DNA of 64,000 nt from Tolypeutes matacus (GCA_026826555.1 JAKSZT010054567.1:208197-272196), one strand, 5' to 3'; positions 36,614 through 47,967 are shown, counted from the stretch's first letter. The notes: generated from the sequence alone by a model not told the origin. Numbers and translations: made by a program.

Positions 36614-36869
36614 TCAGTCACGGAAGCAAGGAGCTAAAATCAACGAAACCCAGAAGAGAAGGGAGAGACCAGCAGATGCCGCCATGTGCCTTGCCATGAG
36701 GCAGAGGAATGAAAGATCGCCAGCCAGTCTTTGGGAAGAAAGCATTGCCTTGATGATGTCTTGATTTGGACATTTTCCCAGACTCTAACCGTAAGCAAAT
36801 AAATTCCCATTGTTCAAGCTGAACCATTTCATGGTATATCTGGTCTAAGCAGTCTAGGAAACTAAAACA
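36395..36869 (+). repeat. 3' LTR of older MaLR-like provirus, with (GA)n expansion
   Basis: 475 bp. A (GA) run of about 40 bp at 36570-36610 replaces the short ACACAAAGAGAGA of the 5' LTR. This accounts for most of the length difference. The run should be highly mutable. Confidence 0.88.
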
Positions 36870-37040
36870 CCATATATGACCCCACAATTCCACTGCTAGG
36901 TATATACCCAAAAGAATTGAGAGCAGTCACTTCAACAGATATTTGCATACCAATATTCAGAGCAGCATAATTGTTCAAAGTGGAAGCAAATCAAATGACC
37001 GTCAACAGATGAATGGATAAACAAATGTGATATATACACA

Positions 37041-38032
37041 CAGTTTTAGTTTGCCAAAGGGCTACCGGATGCAAAGTATCAGAAATGTGTGTTGGCTTTT
37101 TATAAAGAGTATTTATTTGGGGTAAAAGCTTACAGTTCCAAGGCTGTGAAAATTCCAAACTGAGGCACCATAAGCGGTGCTCTCTCACCAAAATCAGCTG
37201 CCATGTGTTGAAGCAAGATAGCGAGTTATCTCTGCCTTCCCCTCTGAGCGTCCTCTCTCAGGCTCAGGGCCTCTGCTTTCTTCCCAAGTTCAGCTAAGCT
37301 ATCAGGTACATAGCAGGGCTGATCTCTTCTTGAGCTGCTCCATGAGCCAAGCCTCTTGGGGGCTTCATGCTTAAGGAATCTTCTCTCTCACACGGTAGAA
37401 TCAAAGTATGCTGGCTCGAGATGTGGCTAAACCAATTGGGTGCCCGCCTACCACATGGGAGGTCCTGGGTTCAGGTCCCAGTGCCTCCTAAAAAGAAGAC
37501 GAACAGACACTGCCCCTGCCGCAAGAAGCTAGACGCCACCCCCACCGCAAGCAGATGCCACAAGCCAGCAGACGCCTCAGCCCTCAGGGAATGGATGTGG
37601 CCTAGGCCATTGGGCACTCACCTCTCATGTGGGAGGTCCAGGGTTTGGTTCCCGGTGCCTCCTGGAGGAGGCAAGCAAACAATGAGCAGACAGACAAGAG
37701 AACCATGAGGCGGGGGGAGGGGGGGGAGGCGGATAAAGAAAATCTAAAGTAAATAAATCTTTAAAAAAAATTATGGCTCCCTTTGTCCTCCATCTCTGCC
37801 TGTGTGAGTCCATTTATATCAGATTCAGCAAGGGGGCAGGGACACAACCTGAGTCGTACCTCACTGATGTAGACCAATCCAAAGTCCTAAAGTGATCTTA
37901 TCAGATAATCTAATCAAAGTTCTCTCAACTGAATTTAATGCAATAAAAGGGTATCACACCTAGAGGAATAGATCAGTTTACAAACAATCTTTCTCTTTTT
38001 GGGATTCATAAAATAGTCTCAAACTACCACAC
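37041..38032 (-). mobile_element. MaLR-like LTR with a double SINE inside
   Basis: Minus-strand LTR. Its start reads TGTGGTAGTTTGAGAC and its end CAAACTAAAACTG, matching the LTR class at 30860 in outline. ACACA-type sequence borders it within the L1. Removing the SINE unit (about 37408-37770) leaves about 630 bp. Confidence 0.75.
37408..37770 (+). mobile_element. Two DAS-type SINE heads in tandem
   Basis: Two tRNA-like heads lie in the same direction. The first has GATGTGGCTAAACCAATTGG and GGGTTCAGGTCCC; the second, near 37590, has GATGTGGCCTAGGCCATTGG and GGGTTTGGTTCCC. A single A/T-rich tail (AATAAATCTTTAAAAAAA) lies at the right end. One tail for two heads suggests a dimeric element or a SINE inserted into another SINE. 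Confidence 0.85.
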
Positions 38033-38425
38033 ATACAATAGAATCTTATTCATCTGTAAAAAGGAATGAAGTTGTGACATTTGTGATAACATGCATGAAC
38101 CATGAAGACATTGCGGTAAGTAAAATAAGCCAGACACAAAAACATATATATGATCTTATTTACAGGAAATAATTAGAGTATGTGATTTCAGAATCAGAAA
38201 GTAGAATACAGGTTAGCAGAGCCCAGGGTGGTGGTGGGGAAAGGGAAGTTAGTGCTTAATTGGTATAAAGTTTTTGTTTGGGGTGATGGAAGATATTTGG
38301 TAATGGAGGGTAACAGGATTGTAGCACAGCACTGTGAATGTAATTAAACCATTGACTGGCATATTTGAAAGTGGTTAAAATGGTAAATTTTAGATGGTAT
38401 ACGTGTTACCAGAAAAAAAAAAAAA

Positions 38426-38665
38426 ACATTAAAAAAAACTCACCAAGACCTGTACAACATAAAGAGTGAACCCTAATGTAAACTATGGACTATAGTTAAT
38501 AGTGTAATTATAATTATAACATTGATTCATCAATTGTATCAAGAGTACCATGCTAATTCAGAATATTAAGGAAAACTGTGTGTGAGGGGAGAGTATATGG
38601 CAACGCTGTACTTTCTGCATGATTTTTCTGCAAACCCACAACTGCTGAAGAAAAATAAAATCACA
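38426..38665 (+). mobile_element. LINE-1 3' UTR tail
   Basis: Contains the L1 3' UTR motif TAAACTATGGACTATAGTTAA and ends in AAAAATAAAATCACA. It follows the A-run of the previous L1 tail, so it is probably an independent truncated copy. Confidence 0.7.
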
Positions 38666-38989
38666 TTGAGCCTATTGGTATTGCAAAATTGAAAAGACTG
38701 ATAAGAACAAGTGTGCAAGCGGAGAAGGACCAACTGGAAACCTTTTATATTGTTGGTAGAAGTGTGAATTGATACAACCATTTTAGAAAACTGTTTGGCA
38801 GTTTCTATACAGGTGAGTGAGTATATTGCTTTCTATGATTCAGCAATTACACTTTTAGGTGCCCAATAGAAATTAATTCTATGTCTACAAAAATATATAT
38901 GTAAGAATGTTCATAACAGCTTTATTAATAGTAGCCCAAAACCTGAAAACCACACAAATGTTTACCAACATAAAATGAATAAATCATGT

Positions 38990-39900
38990 CAAGGGTTGGC
39001 AAACTACAGCCCCCAGGCTAAATACAGACCGCCAACTGTTTTTGTACAGCCTAGGAACCAAGAATGTTTTTACATTTCCAAATAGTTGAAGAAAAGCAAA
39101 TTAATATAGTATTTTGTGATGCATATAAATTATATAGAATCCAAGTGTCTATAAGCGTGCTGGGGCAGCAGCGCGGCTCTGGGCAGAAATCCCATCTGGG
39201 CTGCTGACCCGCAGGAGCGAGAACAGGCGCAGCTGCACATGTCTCGGCTGAAGGTTCGCGTGGCGTGACCTTGTGCACTCATTGCAGGAAGCCTTTTAGA
39301 GGGAGATCGTTCAGGTCGTTGTTAAGGTGTGGGTTTGTCCTGAGCCTAGGTTGCCGATTGTTTCTGGTACACACTCTCCCAAGTCAGCGAAGGCCCAGTG
39401 GATTCATATCTGACTTTAGGAGAAATACCGCCCTCTTCCATGAGCAGATCCTTAAACAATACAGGGAGGCTTGCTCGTGGGTAAAATGGCAAACTTACTT
39501 GTAAGCCTTTTCCATTCTAATCCTGTTGTGTTGTCTAAAAAGATGAAGGTGAAGAGGATATCACTGCCTAATAGTGAAATCAGCAGCAGGCAAATGAAGC
39601 TGTTTACTGGGTTAGTTTACATTATGGGCCAATATCTGCTACACACATGGAGACTTAAATACTCAGTGTTGCCTACCTGCACAACATTTTGAGGCAAAAA
39701 CATAGTGTATTAAAAAAAAAATCAGTGTCTATAAATAAAGCTTTATTGGAACACAGTCACACTCATTTGTTCACATATTGTCTATGGCTGCTTCAATGCT
39801 ACAAGACAGAATCAGTTAGTTGTGATGGAAACTATTTAGCCTACAAAGCCTAATAATATTTACTAGCTGACTGTCTACAGAAAAAGTTTTCCGGCCTGTG
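38990..39900 (+). mobile_element. hAT-Charlie-type DNA transposon, non-autonomous
   Basis: The left terminus AAGGGTTGGCAAACTACAGC and right terminus GAAAAAGTTTTCCGGCCTGT are inverted-repeat ends of a well-known mammalian hAT family. The interior TAAAGCTTTATTGGAACACA is also characteristic. A copy in reverse lies at 52488-52760. A retrocopy (39155-39723) interrupts the interior. Confidence 0.85.
39155..39723 (+). pseudogene. Processed retrocopy of an unidentified transcript
   Basis: The 569-bp insert ends in an A-run (39711-39720) and is bracketed by an exact 11-bp duplication AGTGTCTATAA (39144-39154, 39724-39734). These are the marks of L1-mediated reverse transcription of an mRNA. The 5' part is GC-rich with several CpGs, like a 5' UTR, and the 3' part AT-rich. 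No introns, SINE boxes or L1 sequence are seen. The longest frames (39265-39504, 39471-39692) match nothing I recognise and are probably not coding. The parent may be a protein-coding mRNA with decayed frame or a non-coding RNA. Confidence 0.82.
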
Positions 39901-40285
39901 AATTACGGTATAGTCACACAATAGAACACTACACAGCAATGAAAAAGAAGGGATTATTGCTATGTATGATAACAAGGACTCATCTCAAAGTCATAATGCT
40001 GAGTGAAACAAGCCGGCCACACATGATTACATAAGATTATATTCTTATTAAATTCAAGAACAGACAAAACTAATCTCTGGTGATAACGTCCAATTAATGG
40101 TCACTTCTAGGTGAAGCCTGAGATTGGGGGGTGGGGTACACAAGGGAGCATTCTAGTATCTTGGAAATGTTTGTTATCTTGATCCATGTGTGGTGATTGC
40201 CTGTATATGTAAAAATCTATTGAGCTGTATATGTAATATTTGGGGGCTCTACTGTATGTAAATTACACCTTAATAAAAAACAAAG

Positions 40286-41149
40286 ACTGAATTTGCATTT
40301 TCTTTTTATCTCCTTATATTTTAACATAAAACTCATTCTTCAAATTATTTGCTAGATGAATTACTTAAGAACCCTCTCTCCCAAATCAAGAGGCCACTAG
40401 GCATATAAGGCTGTTTAAATTTAAATTAATTAGAATGGAAGAAAATTTAAAATTCAGTTCCTCGGACTAACCACATTTTAAGTGCTCAAGAGCCCACATG
40501 TAGCTAGGGCTCTTGTACTGTACAGTGAAGATACAGAACTTTATCGCAGAAAGTTCTATTGAGCAGCACTGCTCCAAAGCGTTAACGACTGTTTATCTCA
40601 GTTTCCAGGTGAGGAAACTGAAGTTTAGAAATATCAGTATTATACAGAGCTGCATAAAATCATGCCCATCCTCACAATCCTAAGTTTACACACTTTTTAT
40701 CCCACATTCACTGCCACAACTTTCAGTTTATTATTCACTTAACAATTCCATGATTTCATAGGAATCTATTCTAAATTCACCATACAAACAAAAAAGCCTT
40801 CGCTTACAAGTTGTAAGATATTTAGTCACATACTAAATTTGATTGATCGCAGACATCCACAAAGCCATAAACCACACCGTGTTCCCAGGCCCTCTGACAC
40901 ACAATCCCAAATGGATCACCCGCTTATCCATTTACAAATCCTTTCATAGTCTCTAACACAGTCTGACCTATCTCACAATCAAGGGCTTGGCCAGTCTTCC
41001 TCCATCCCCTCCCCTTCCCTTAGAGGATACTCGGACACACACATGTATATACACACAGAGTCGTGCAGTAAGCGTCACTCCCATACCCCTTGAGCAACTA
41101 CCAGGCTGTCACCGTCACTGTGTCCAGAACTCTGGACTCTACCTCCATA
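40286..41149. other. Mostly unique sequence with ancient hAT and MIR fragments
   Basis: 40385-40575 resembles a hAT-type repeat (TTTAAGTGCTCAAGAGCC, ATCGCAGAAAGTTCTATTGA). 40595-40645 has the MIR-like CAGGTGAGGAAACTGAAG. The rest is unassigned and leads into the CpG-rich promoter. Confidence 0.6.
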
Positions 41150-41174
41150 CCTTCCGCAGCGTTTCCAGCCCCGG

Positions 41175-41275
41175 ACTACATTTCCCTGCAGGCATCACGG
41201 CAAGACTCAACTTCTGGTGACTTCTGTGTATAGGATTTTCTGGTACCTTTGCGGAAATCACTCGAGTACAACGTG
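41175..41275 (+). other. Possible alternative first exon
   Basis: A second ACTACA-type motif (41175) is followed 101 bp later by a strong donor (GTG before GTAAGT at 41276-41281). The arrangement parallels the main first exon. There is no transcript evidence, so this is tentative. Confidence 0.35.
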
Positions 41276-41433
41276 GTAAGTGGGCTTAGACCGTGGCAGT
41301 GTTACAGCCGCACTCTGAGCAAGGGAGCCGCCCAAGAGCCGCAAGGGCGCGCCCAACTCTGGACCGCAGATTGGGTGTTGGGCACTGCCGCTGGGCCTAA
41401 ATGCTGCTGGATCCGACTGGTTTCTTGCTTTAG

Positions 41434-41525
41434 ACTACATGTCCCGGAGGCCACTGCGGCCCTGCGCCCCTCTGTTCACTTACGCCATTACATCTCGGTG
41501 CGAGGATAGGAGCTGCAGCAGCCAG
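41434..41525 (+). other. Probable non-coding first exon of the KRAB gene
   Basis: The exon ends with CAG before a consensus donor GTGAGT (41526-41531). Its start is not visible in sequence; I place it at the ACTACA motif, and it could begin tens of bases to either side. Short GC-rich non-coding first exons are the rule in KRAB zinc-finger genes. The first intron would be about 12.3 kb. Confidence 0.6.
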
Positions 41526-41526
41526 G

Positions 41527-42329
41527 TGAGTGGACGGCCTCACCGGGACCCGCCCGCCGCAACTGAGTTAGAACACCTAGAAAGAAGTGCTGGGAATACC
41601 GGTGAGCTGGCCGGGACTCGGTGCTGATGGGAAAAAGGACCACCTGGACTCTGAATACATTTCTCCGAGGTCCCAGCGCCCCAGGCTATTTCCTTACGGA
41701 AGTCGGCCTTGCGGATGCCGATTGGCAGTGTCTCCTTTCCGCCTGCAAAATCAGCACCGTCACTTTGGTTCCGGGCAGACGCTAGTGGCGGGCGTGGAGC
41801 GAATTGGTTTGTTTCTTGGTGTGTGATGTGTGCGTGTGCGTTTCTGTGGCCATTTCTGTGGCCATGTCCTGGAGTCACTTGCAGCTTTTTAACGCTCGTG
41901 ATCGCAGGCAGGGCCTCCCCACGCCTGTGTACTCTCCCCTCATAAGACAGGGACAGCGTGCCGCTAGCTGAGATATCATGCGATTCCAGCTGCTGCTGTG
42001 CCTTTATCTTCTTGCAGAGATTCATGCTTTTTTGAATGCTCTGATAATGAGAATTTATATCTGGAAGGGTCGTAGGAAAGGGAGAGAAGACCACCATAAT
42101 AGGATGCCCCATTCTGCCTTGAGAGCCTTGTGGAAACGCTAACCGTTTTCTGGTTGAGATTGTTGTGGGAGGTAGTCCCAGATTGTTTTGTGGTCTCTGA
42201 GAAAGGCCTTCTGATTCTTCTATCTTTCCTCAGTTCTGCATTTCTTAAAGGAGGTACACAGAACAAAAGAAAAGTATATTGCATATCTGAAAGACTTGCC
42301 TAAAGTAAGTTGCCGTATATATAAATATA
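41527..42329. other. Intron 1, unique part
   Basis: CpG-containing up to about 41950, then AT-rich. No repeat is recognised. A minus-strand open frame (41540-42112, 190 codons) covers the island edge and is discussed under findings. Confidence 0.5.
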
Positions 42330-44870
42330 TCACATTGTTCTTTCTTCAGTCAACCTGTTGATTGACATTGGGTTGTTAACACCTTTTGGCTTTTGTAAAT
42401 AATGTGTCTGTGACCATTAGTACACAAGTTTTGAGTCCCTGCTTTCACTTCTTTCAGTTCTTTGGCATATATTCCTAGGAATGGAATTGCCAGGTCATAT
42501 AGTATTCTATGTAACTTTTTGAGGAACTGCCAGACTGATATCCACAGCGGGTGCACCTTTTTCTGTTCCCACCAGCAATGCACAAGAGTTTCGATTTCTC
42601 TGCCTGCCAGCCAAGACTTCTTATTTACCTTTTAAAACTAACAGCCATCCTAGTGGGTGTGAAATGTTATCGTTGTTTTGATTTGCCTTTCTCTAATGGC
42701 TAATGATGTAGAGCATCTTTTAATTGACTTACTGGCTTTTTTTCTCTATCTTTGGAGAAATATTTATTTGAATCTATTGTCCATATTACAGTTGAGTTGT
42801 TCACCTTTTTCTTGTTGAGTTTTAGGTGTTCTTTATATATTCTGTTTATTAAACCCTTATCAAGATATATGATTTTGAAATATTTTCGCATTCTGTAGGT
42901 TGTCTTCTCACTTTCTCGAAACATCCTTAGATGCACTAAAGTTTTTAATTTAGAAAAGTCCAATTTATTTTTTCTTTTGTTGCTAATGATTTTTGTCTCA
43001 TCTAGGAATCTATTGCCTAAAGCAAGGTCTTGGAGATTTTTCCCTGTGTTTTCTTCTAAGAAGAAATTATGCTTAGTGCTTTAATTTAGGTCATTGATTC
43101 ATTTCTAATTAATTTTTGTATATGGTGTTAGGTAGTGGTCCAGTTTAATTCTTTTGTATGTGAGTATTCATTTTTTCCCCACACATTGTTGAGGCTATTC
43201 TATCTCCACTGAATGAACTTCGAACACTTATCAAAATCAATTTGCCATAGATGTATGGGTTTATTTCTGGACCCCCAATTCTATTCCATTGTTCCATATA
43301 TCTGTCTTTATGCCAGCATCACACTGTTTTTTTTTTTTTTTTTTCATCACACTGTTTTGATTCCTGTTGCGTTCTGATAAGTTTTGAAATTGGGAAGTGT
43401 GAGTCCTCCAGTTTTCTTCTTCATTTTCTAGATTGTTTAGGCTATTTGGGGTGTTTTGGTTTGCTAAAGGCTGCCAAGGCAATATGCCAGAAATGGGTTG
43501 GCTTTTACAATGGAGATTTATTAATTTGTAAGCTTACAGATCCGAGGCTGTGAAAATGCCCAACTCAGGGCTTCAACAGCAATGCTTTTCTCCCCAAAGA
43601 CTGGCTGCTGGTGGCCCTGGATTCCTCTCTCATATGGCAAGGCATTTGGTGGCATCCACTCATCTCTCCCCTTTCCTCCAGGCCTCATTGCTTTCAGCTT
43701 CTGGTTTCAGTGGCTTCCTCTCAGCTTCTGTGTTTTATGATTTCAGTTCTGTGTTTTATGATTTCAGTTTCTGGCTCACAGGGCCTTCTCTCTCAGCTTC
43801 TAGGGGTTTCTCTCTGTTTCTGCGGGCCTTCCTCTCGCCATTTTTATCATATTTATAAAGGATTCCAGTAAGAGGATTCAGACCCCAGGCCATGCCCTAC
43901 TGAAGTAATCTAATCAGATGCCCTTAACGGAAGTGATGTATTCGAAAGGACAGACCTACAATAGGCTCACACCCACTGAAATGGATTAATTTAAGAACAT
44001 AATTTTCTGGGGCCTCTTGCAATTCAATTGAATTTCAGGATTGGCTTTTCCATTTCTGCACAAAAGACAGTTGGGATTTAGAAGGGATAATGACGAATCT
44101 GTAGAAGGCTTTGGGTAGTTTTGATATCTTAACAATATGAAGTCTTCCAATCTATGAAAATGGGATGTTAGTCCAGTAGGATTTTAATAACTATTGCAAT
44201 TGGAAATCTTCTTGGTTTAGTTTCAGTTTGGATTCTCTTATTAAAATAAGGTTGAAAATCTTTTCAAATGTTTAATGGCCACTGCCTTTTTCTATGAATT
44301 GTCTTTTTTGTTCTTTGTCCATAGTTAATCATGATTTTTTATGTTTCACCTGATTGTTTTATATAAAGCTCTTTTTATCTCAGAAAGAGTCACCCTTAGT
44401 GATTTAAGTTGCAGATTTTTTCTCCCAATTTTTTGTTTGCCTGTATTTGTATTCTTTGTCTTATGCAATTTTTCAGTGTAGTGATATTTATCCATTTGTT
44501 GTTTTATTATTCTTTTTAATACATAGAACACTTTGCCCCTTTCAAGTTAAAAAAGAACACAACCATTTTCTCTTCTGAAATTTTTGTGATTTGATTTTTT
44601 AAATATTTAGATTTCTTATCCATTTAGAGTATATCCTGGTATGTTGTGTAAAATGAATATAATTTTACTATTTTCCAATAATTATTAAATAATTTATCTT
44701 TTCCCAGAGATCAGAGATTGTTTCATTGATCGGTATGTCTGTTTATATGCCGGTACTACAGTGTTTTAATGATAGAGACGTCATAGTATTTTTAAAATCT
44801 CTGCCATCTCTTTTGCAGGCATTTCCTGCCTATTCTTGTCCTTTTATTTTCTTAATTGTTGGATTTAGAT
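42330..44870 (-). mobile_element. Old LINE-1 ORF2 pieces in intron 1
   Basis: Minus-strand ORF2 C-terminal sequence (for example CAATCTGGCAGTTCCTC-type block near 42520) runs to about 43451 and resumes after an LTR near 44011. Later parts (44250-44870) are partly repeated L1 segments, suggesting rearrangement or two copies. All frames are closed. Confidence 0.72.
43452..44010 (-). mobile_element. MaLR-like LTR in intron 1
   Basis: Starts TGTTTTGGTTTGCTAAAGG, and its interior matches the LTR at 49946-50372 (ATGGGTTGGCTT, GGAGATTTATTAATT, CTTCTGGTT...). The far end is missing, because the family usually continues to an AAGCCACCACA end. A 21-bp unit TTCTGTGTTTTATGATTTCAG occurs twice in tandem at about 43725-43766. 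L1 sequence is continuous across it. Confidence 0.72.
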
Positions 44871-44886
44871 TTAATATGTGTCTCCA

Positions 44887-45074
44887 GGGAAGCGGCTGTG
44901 GCTCAATCAGTGGGGCTCCCGTTTACCATGTGGGAGGCCCCGGGTTCGGTTCCCGGGGCCTCCTGGTGGGGGCGGGCCCGCCCGCGCGGCGTGGTTGACT
45001 GACCCGGCGAGCGCAAGCAGCAAGGGGGGGATAAATGAATAAATAAATAAAATCTTAAAAAAAAAAAAAAAAAA
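44887..45074 (+). mobile_element. DAS-SINE, full-length, well preserved
   Basis: Complete head (GCGGCTGTGGCTCAATCAGT as A-box region; GGGTTCGGTTCCC as B box), a GC-rich body with CpGs and an A-tail of about 20. Exact 14-bp duplication AATATGTGTCTCCA at 44873-44886 and 45075-45088. Retained CpGs and a long A-tail point to a young insertion. Confidence 0.96.
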
Positions 45075-45088
45075 AATATGTGTCTCCA

Positions 45089-45600
45089 TTCTTCTTAGTA
45101 TGTATATTGGAATCACATTTAATTTATATTTTAATATATATATTATATATCAAATATCATATCAATTTTGGCAACATCTTTATGATGTATCATTTTAGCC
45201 ATTTTCAGTGGGGCTAATATTACTCCTAAGGAGGTAAAAATTGGTTTTGGGGGGCAAAATCTTAAATACTACAGTGGTTCTCCAAAGCACAGCTCTAATC
45301 TCCAAAATCGTATCCTTCAGTATTTACTTTCTGTCATTGGGTTTTCTTGAATATCACATGAGCATCATTGACTTTGAGTTTATGGAATGTATGTATAGCA
45401 AGATCAATGCTACAATACTACGGCAAATTCTTTCAATTAATTGCTCACTCTCAAAGTCACATTACAAGTTTGCAAATTGCTGCTTGCACGTTGGCTGACC
45501 TGGGGATGTTGTGTATTTTTGCTCTTCAGTGTTTTTGTGTGCTTGGGCTTTGAGAATTAAATAAAAATAGTTTATATTTTATTTGTTCTACAAAAGTTAG
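45089..45600. other. Unassigned AT-rich intron sequence
   Basis: No gene seen. A few phrases near 45225-45300 resemble an ancient repeat (GGAGGTAAAAATTGG), but I cannot name it. Open frames here are short and featureless. Confidence 0.45.
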
Positions 45601-47967
45601 TCAATCTGTCAAATAAAAAACAAATCTGGACTTATGTAATATCTTTATTCAAAGGGATTACTGCAATAGCGATAGAGGCACTAGTGAAGTAGGGAGAACA
45701 CTCTGACCTTAAGGTGTCTAGGCATCCCTATGGTCAGGCAGAAAGGAATTTTCTTTTATAAGGAGGAGTAAACAAGTCTAGAAAGAATTGGATGTGAGGG
45801 ATAAGTGGGTAGACAGTTGAGCAGATGATGTTTTCTCTATGGTCAGCCAGGGAGAGGCTTCTTGGGAGAGGCCATTATGAGTGTTCTGCATTCTGATGCT
45901 GGCTAAGGCTCAAGGGTGGACCAAAGTTCAGGAACCTGGGGGAAAGAGAGAAGCCTGACTAAAGTTTGGTGAAATTAGCAGGTATTTTGTTGAGATTAGC
46001 CAGTAGGGTCAATTAGTTCAGCTAATAATTTATAAGACAAAGAATAAGAATTTGGAGGGTCTGTGTCTGGCTTTGTCCTTGATAAGAAGAGGGGGTCATC
46101 CTTGAGTGTTATCTAAGTCATATGGACAAGGGTCATTCTTTGCAGGAAGCCATTTCCCAGGACACAAACAGTGGGAGGGTTTCTTTAACCATTGCTGTTT
46201 TCCAGGATCACAGGGCTTGGGTAAAGTTCAGCATTGTCAAACCCATCATTAATTACATGAGATGCCAAAAAAACAAAATGGGGAGAATACCTGAATGAAG
46301 ATCTAGCAGCTAGTTAAAATTTCTCATATCTTGTGAAAGTTAAGAGCTAAGATTAATAAAAATAAAATTGAAGACATTAATTGTTTAATTGATTTAATTT
46401 TGCTGGAAAATAGTTTTGAAAGATATTTTTAAAATTTGATTGCATTGCTAGTATGTATTTCTATAAATTGCTAATTTGCATTTGTAATATGACACAATAT
46501 ATATAGATATATAAATCTACTATTTAGCAAATACTGTTATAAAGTTAAATTAAATGTTAATAAAGTCAAAGAAAATTGTACCAGAAATGTTAAACAGGCA
46601 AAGATGACTCTGTTTAAGGACTGCTATGGTAGGCAAGAGAGTAAAACTAAAATCCAAGGAAGGCAAGGGGTTGTTTGAGTTTTATAAGTCAATTGACTTA
46701 TAAAAGTACAGTGGAAAAGTACTAGGGGGCCATCTGGAAGACCAGGAGAGAGTTGGATATTTGAATTGAACTCTCCAGTTTAGATATTTGGATCTAAAGT
46801 TGTGTTTCTTTGCAGGCTGAGTTTTTTGTTTGTTTGTTTCCTACAGTCAGACAGCTGTAAGATTAGTTTTGAGGTGGCCGGCAGGAAGGGAGCAGGTAGG
46901 GTCAGGGCACAATTAGCAGCTTTGTCAAGTAAAAAGCTGTTGTGGTCTGTCCCTCCTCTTGTTAAAGAGAAACATAAGGTTTTCAGTGAACAACTAGGAT
47001 GGCTTTTGTTTACGTGTTTTTTGTTGATGGAGGAAAAGTTGAGCCATTATTGAGAAATGGTGGCAAAAGTTCAGTTATTTTAGGGTCAGCCATCTTAAAA
47101 GAGGGATGTCTAAAAGGAAGAAGAAAAATTCTAAAATACAAGCTTGTATTAAAATTTAAGAGATGGGTGGGTGAAAATCTTTTTATTAGGTAACATTGTT
47201 GAGTTTTTTGAAGCTAAATTGTAGATGTTCTTGGTGATGTCCATGGTCGTGGTTACCTCTCATATAAGGACATGTATGACCTGAGCATTTTCCTAGACTT
47301 TTATAATGCCCCAGACATGGCTGGTCTAGGGGGAAATCCAGCCCATGCATGATCTGTTGAGGTGGTGAGTCTTTTAAGGTGTATATCCAATCACTGGGCT
47401 TTATCTTGCAGTGTTATTTCAGATCCTAGGGAGGAGGACAGTAAAACCTAGAGTCACAATAAGGACCTGGGCAGTCAGGTTTTAGTTTTTAATGACACCA
47501 AGTCAGGAGTTTTGTTGGAAGTTTTTATAAGGAATCTCAGATTAGACTTTTAAAAGCCTCTCAAAGCTGTGAAGTCAAGTTAAGAACTTGCTGTCAGATT
47601 TTATCTACAGTCCTATATAGATTAGGGTGAACTCCTCTTTTCTTGAGGTTTCCAAAATATGGTTCCAGGCGTGTCAAGAAGCAGCTTTTCTTATTCAATA
47701 TGGGAAGGCTGGGAGCCCTTTTAGCCAGACACAAGTCTGGTTTTTCTGAGAGGGCTTTGTAAGCATTGGTTCTATGAGGTCAACCTTGTTTTTTTTTTTT
47801 TTCATTATCTGGCATATCTGATTAAAAGAGCATAATTTAAAAAATGACATTCTAGCCAAAGCCTTGGTTATATAACAAATGTTTTTAATTATGTCTTGTG
47901 AAAGAGGACAGGTTTTTATTGAACCTGTGCAAATACTTATATTGTCATGAAAATAATATTTAATAAG
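45601..47967. repeat. Probable degraded ERV sequence in intron 1
   Basis: The 45640-46260 stretch reads like a degraded LTR or internal ERV segment, and 46640-47000 recurs as a diverged copy at 49600-49835. Orientation and family are unknown, and no retroviral protein motif is readable. I call it repeat-derived mainly because of the second copy. Confidence 0.4.

Larger units (their letters stand above)
30860..36869 (+). mobile_element. Older ERVL-MaLR-like provirus, split by an L1 region
   Basis: LTRs 30860-31302 and 36395-36869 both start TGTGGTGGTTTGAAAC and end AACTAAAACA. CCATA flanks the whole at 30855-30859 and 36870-36874, an exact 5-bp duplication. After the 5' LTR is TTTTGGTACCAGGAGAGTGGGG, the tRNA-Leu-type primer site. 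Internal sequence lies at 31303-32434 and 36078-36394, homologous to the younger element at 15873-17443. Intervening 32435-36077 is a later L1 insertion. The LTRs differ clearly from each other, roughly one base in seven by eye, so the element is old. Confidence 0.9.
36875..38425 (+). mobile_element. Old LINE-1 3' end, split by an LTR
   Basis: ORF2 C-terminal sequence (ACCCCACAATTCCACTGCTA at the left, TGAATGGATAAACAAATGTG near 37010) continues after the LTR at about 38034 and runs into a 3' UTR with an A-run at about 38407-38440. It closely resembles the 3' end at 22500-23095. Confidence 0.8.
38680..40285 (+). mobile_element. Old LINE-1 (L1M-like) 3' end, split by a DNA transposon
   Basis: ORF2 C-terminal sequence at 38680-38989 continues at 39901. 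The tail ends ATTACACCTTAATAAAAAA near 40277, a very common ending of ancient mammalian L1. The frame is fully decayed. Confidence 0.8.
41150..41800 (+). promoter_or_regulatory. CpG-rich promoter of the KRAB zinc-finger gene
   Basis: CpG density rises sharply here compared with all flanking DNA, as in a CpG-island promoter. Two motifs of the form ACTACATNTCCC (41175-41186 and 41434-41445) resemble the ZNF143/THAP11-type site ACTACAATTCCC that is common near zinc-finger gene start sites. Both are followed by GC- or CG-containing downstream bases as in that motif. No TATA box is obvious. Confidence 0.75.

Noticed and set aside
41439..41627. Plus-strand frame starting in the first exon
   Set aside because: It crosses a strong donor at 41526 and has no family resemblance. 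The real start codon is in exon 2, where an upstream in-frame stop also exists.
44887..45074. Functional tRNA gene at the SINE heads
   Set aside because: A and B boxes are present, but the anticodon arm and acceptor stem do not fold as a tRNA, and all copies have SINE bodies, tails and target duplications.
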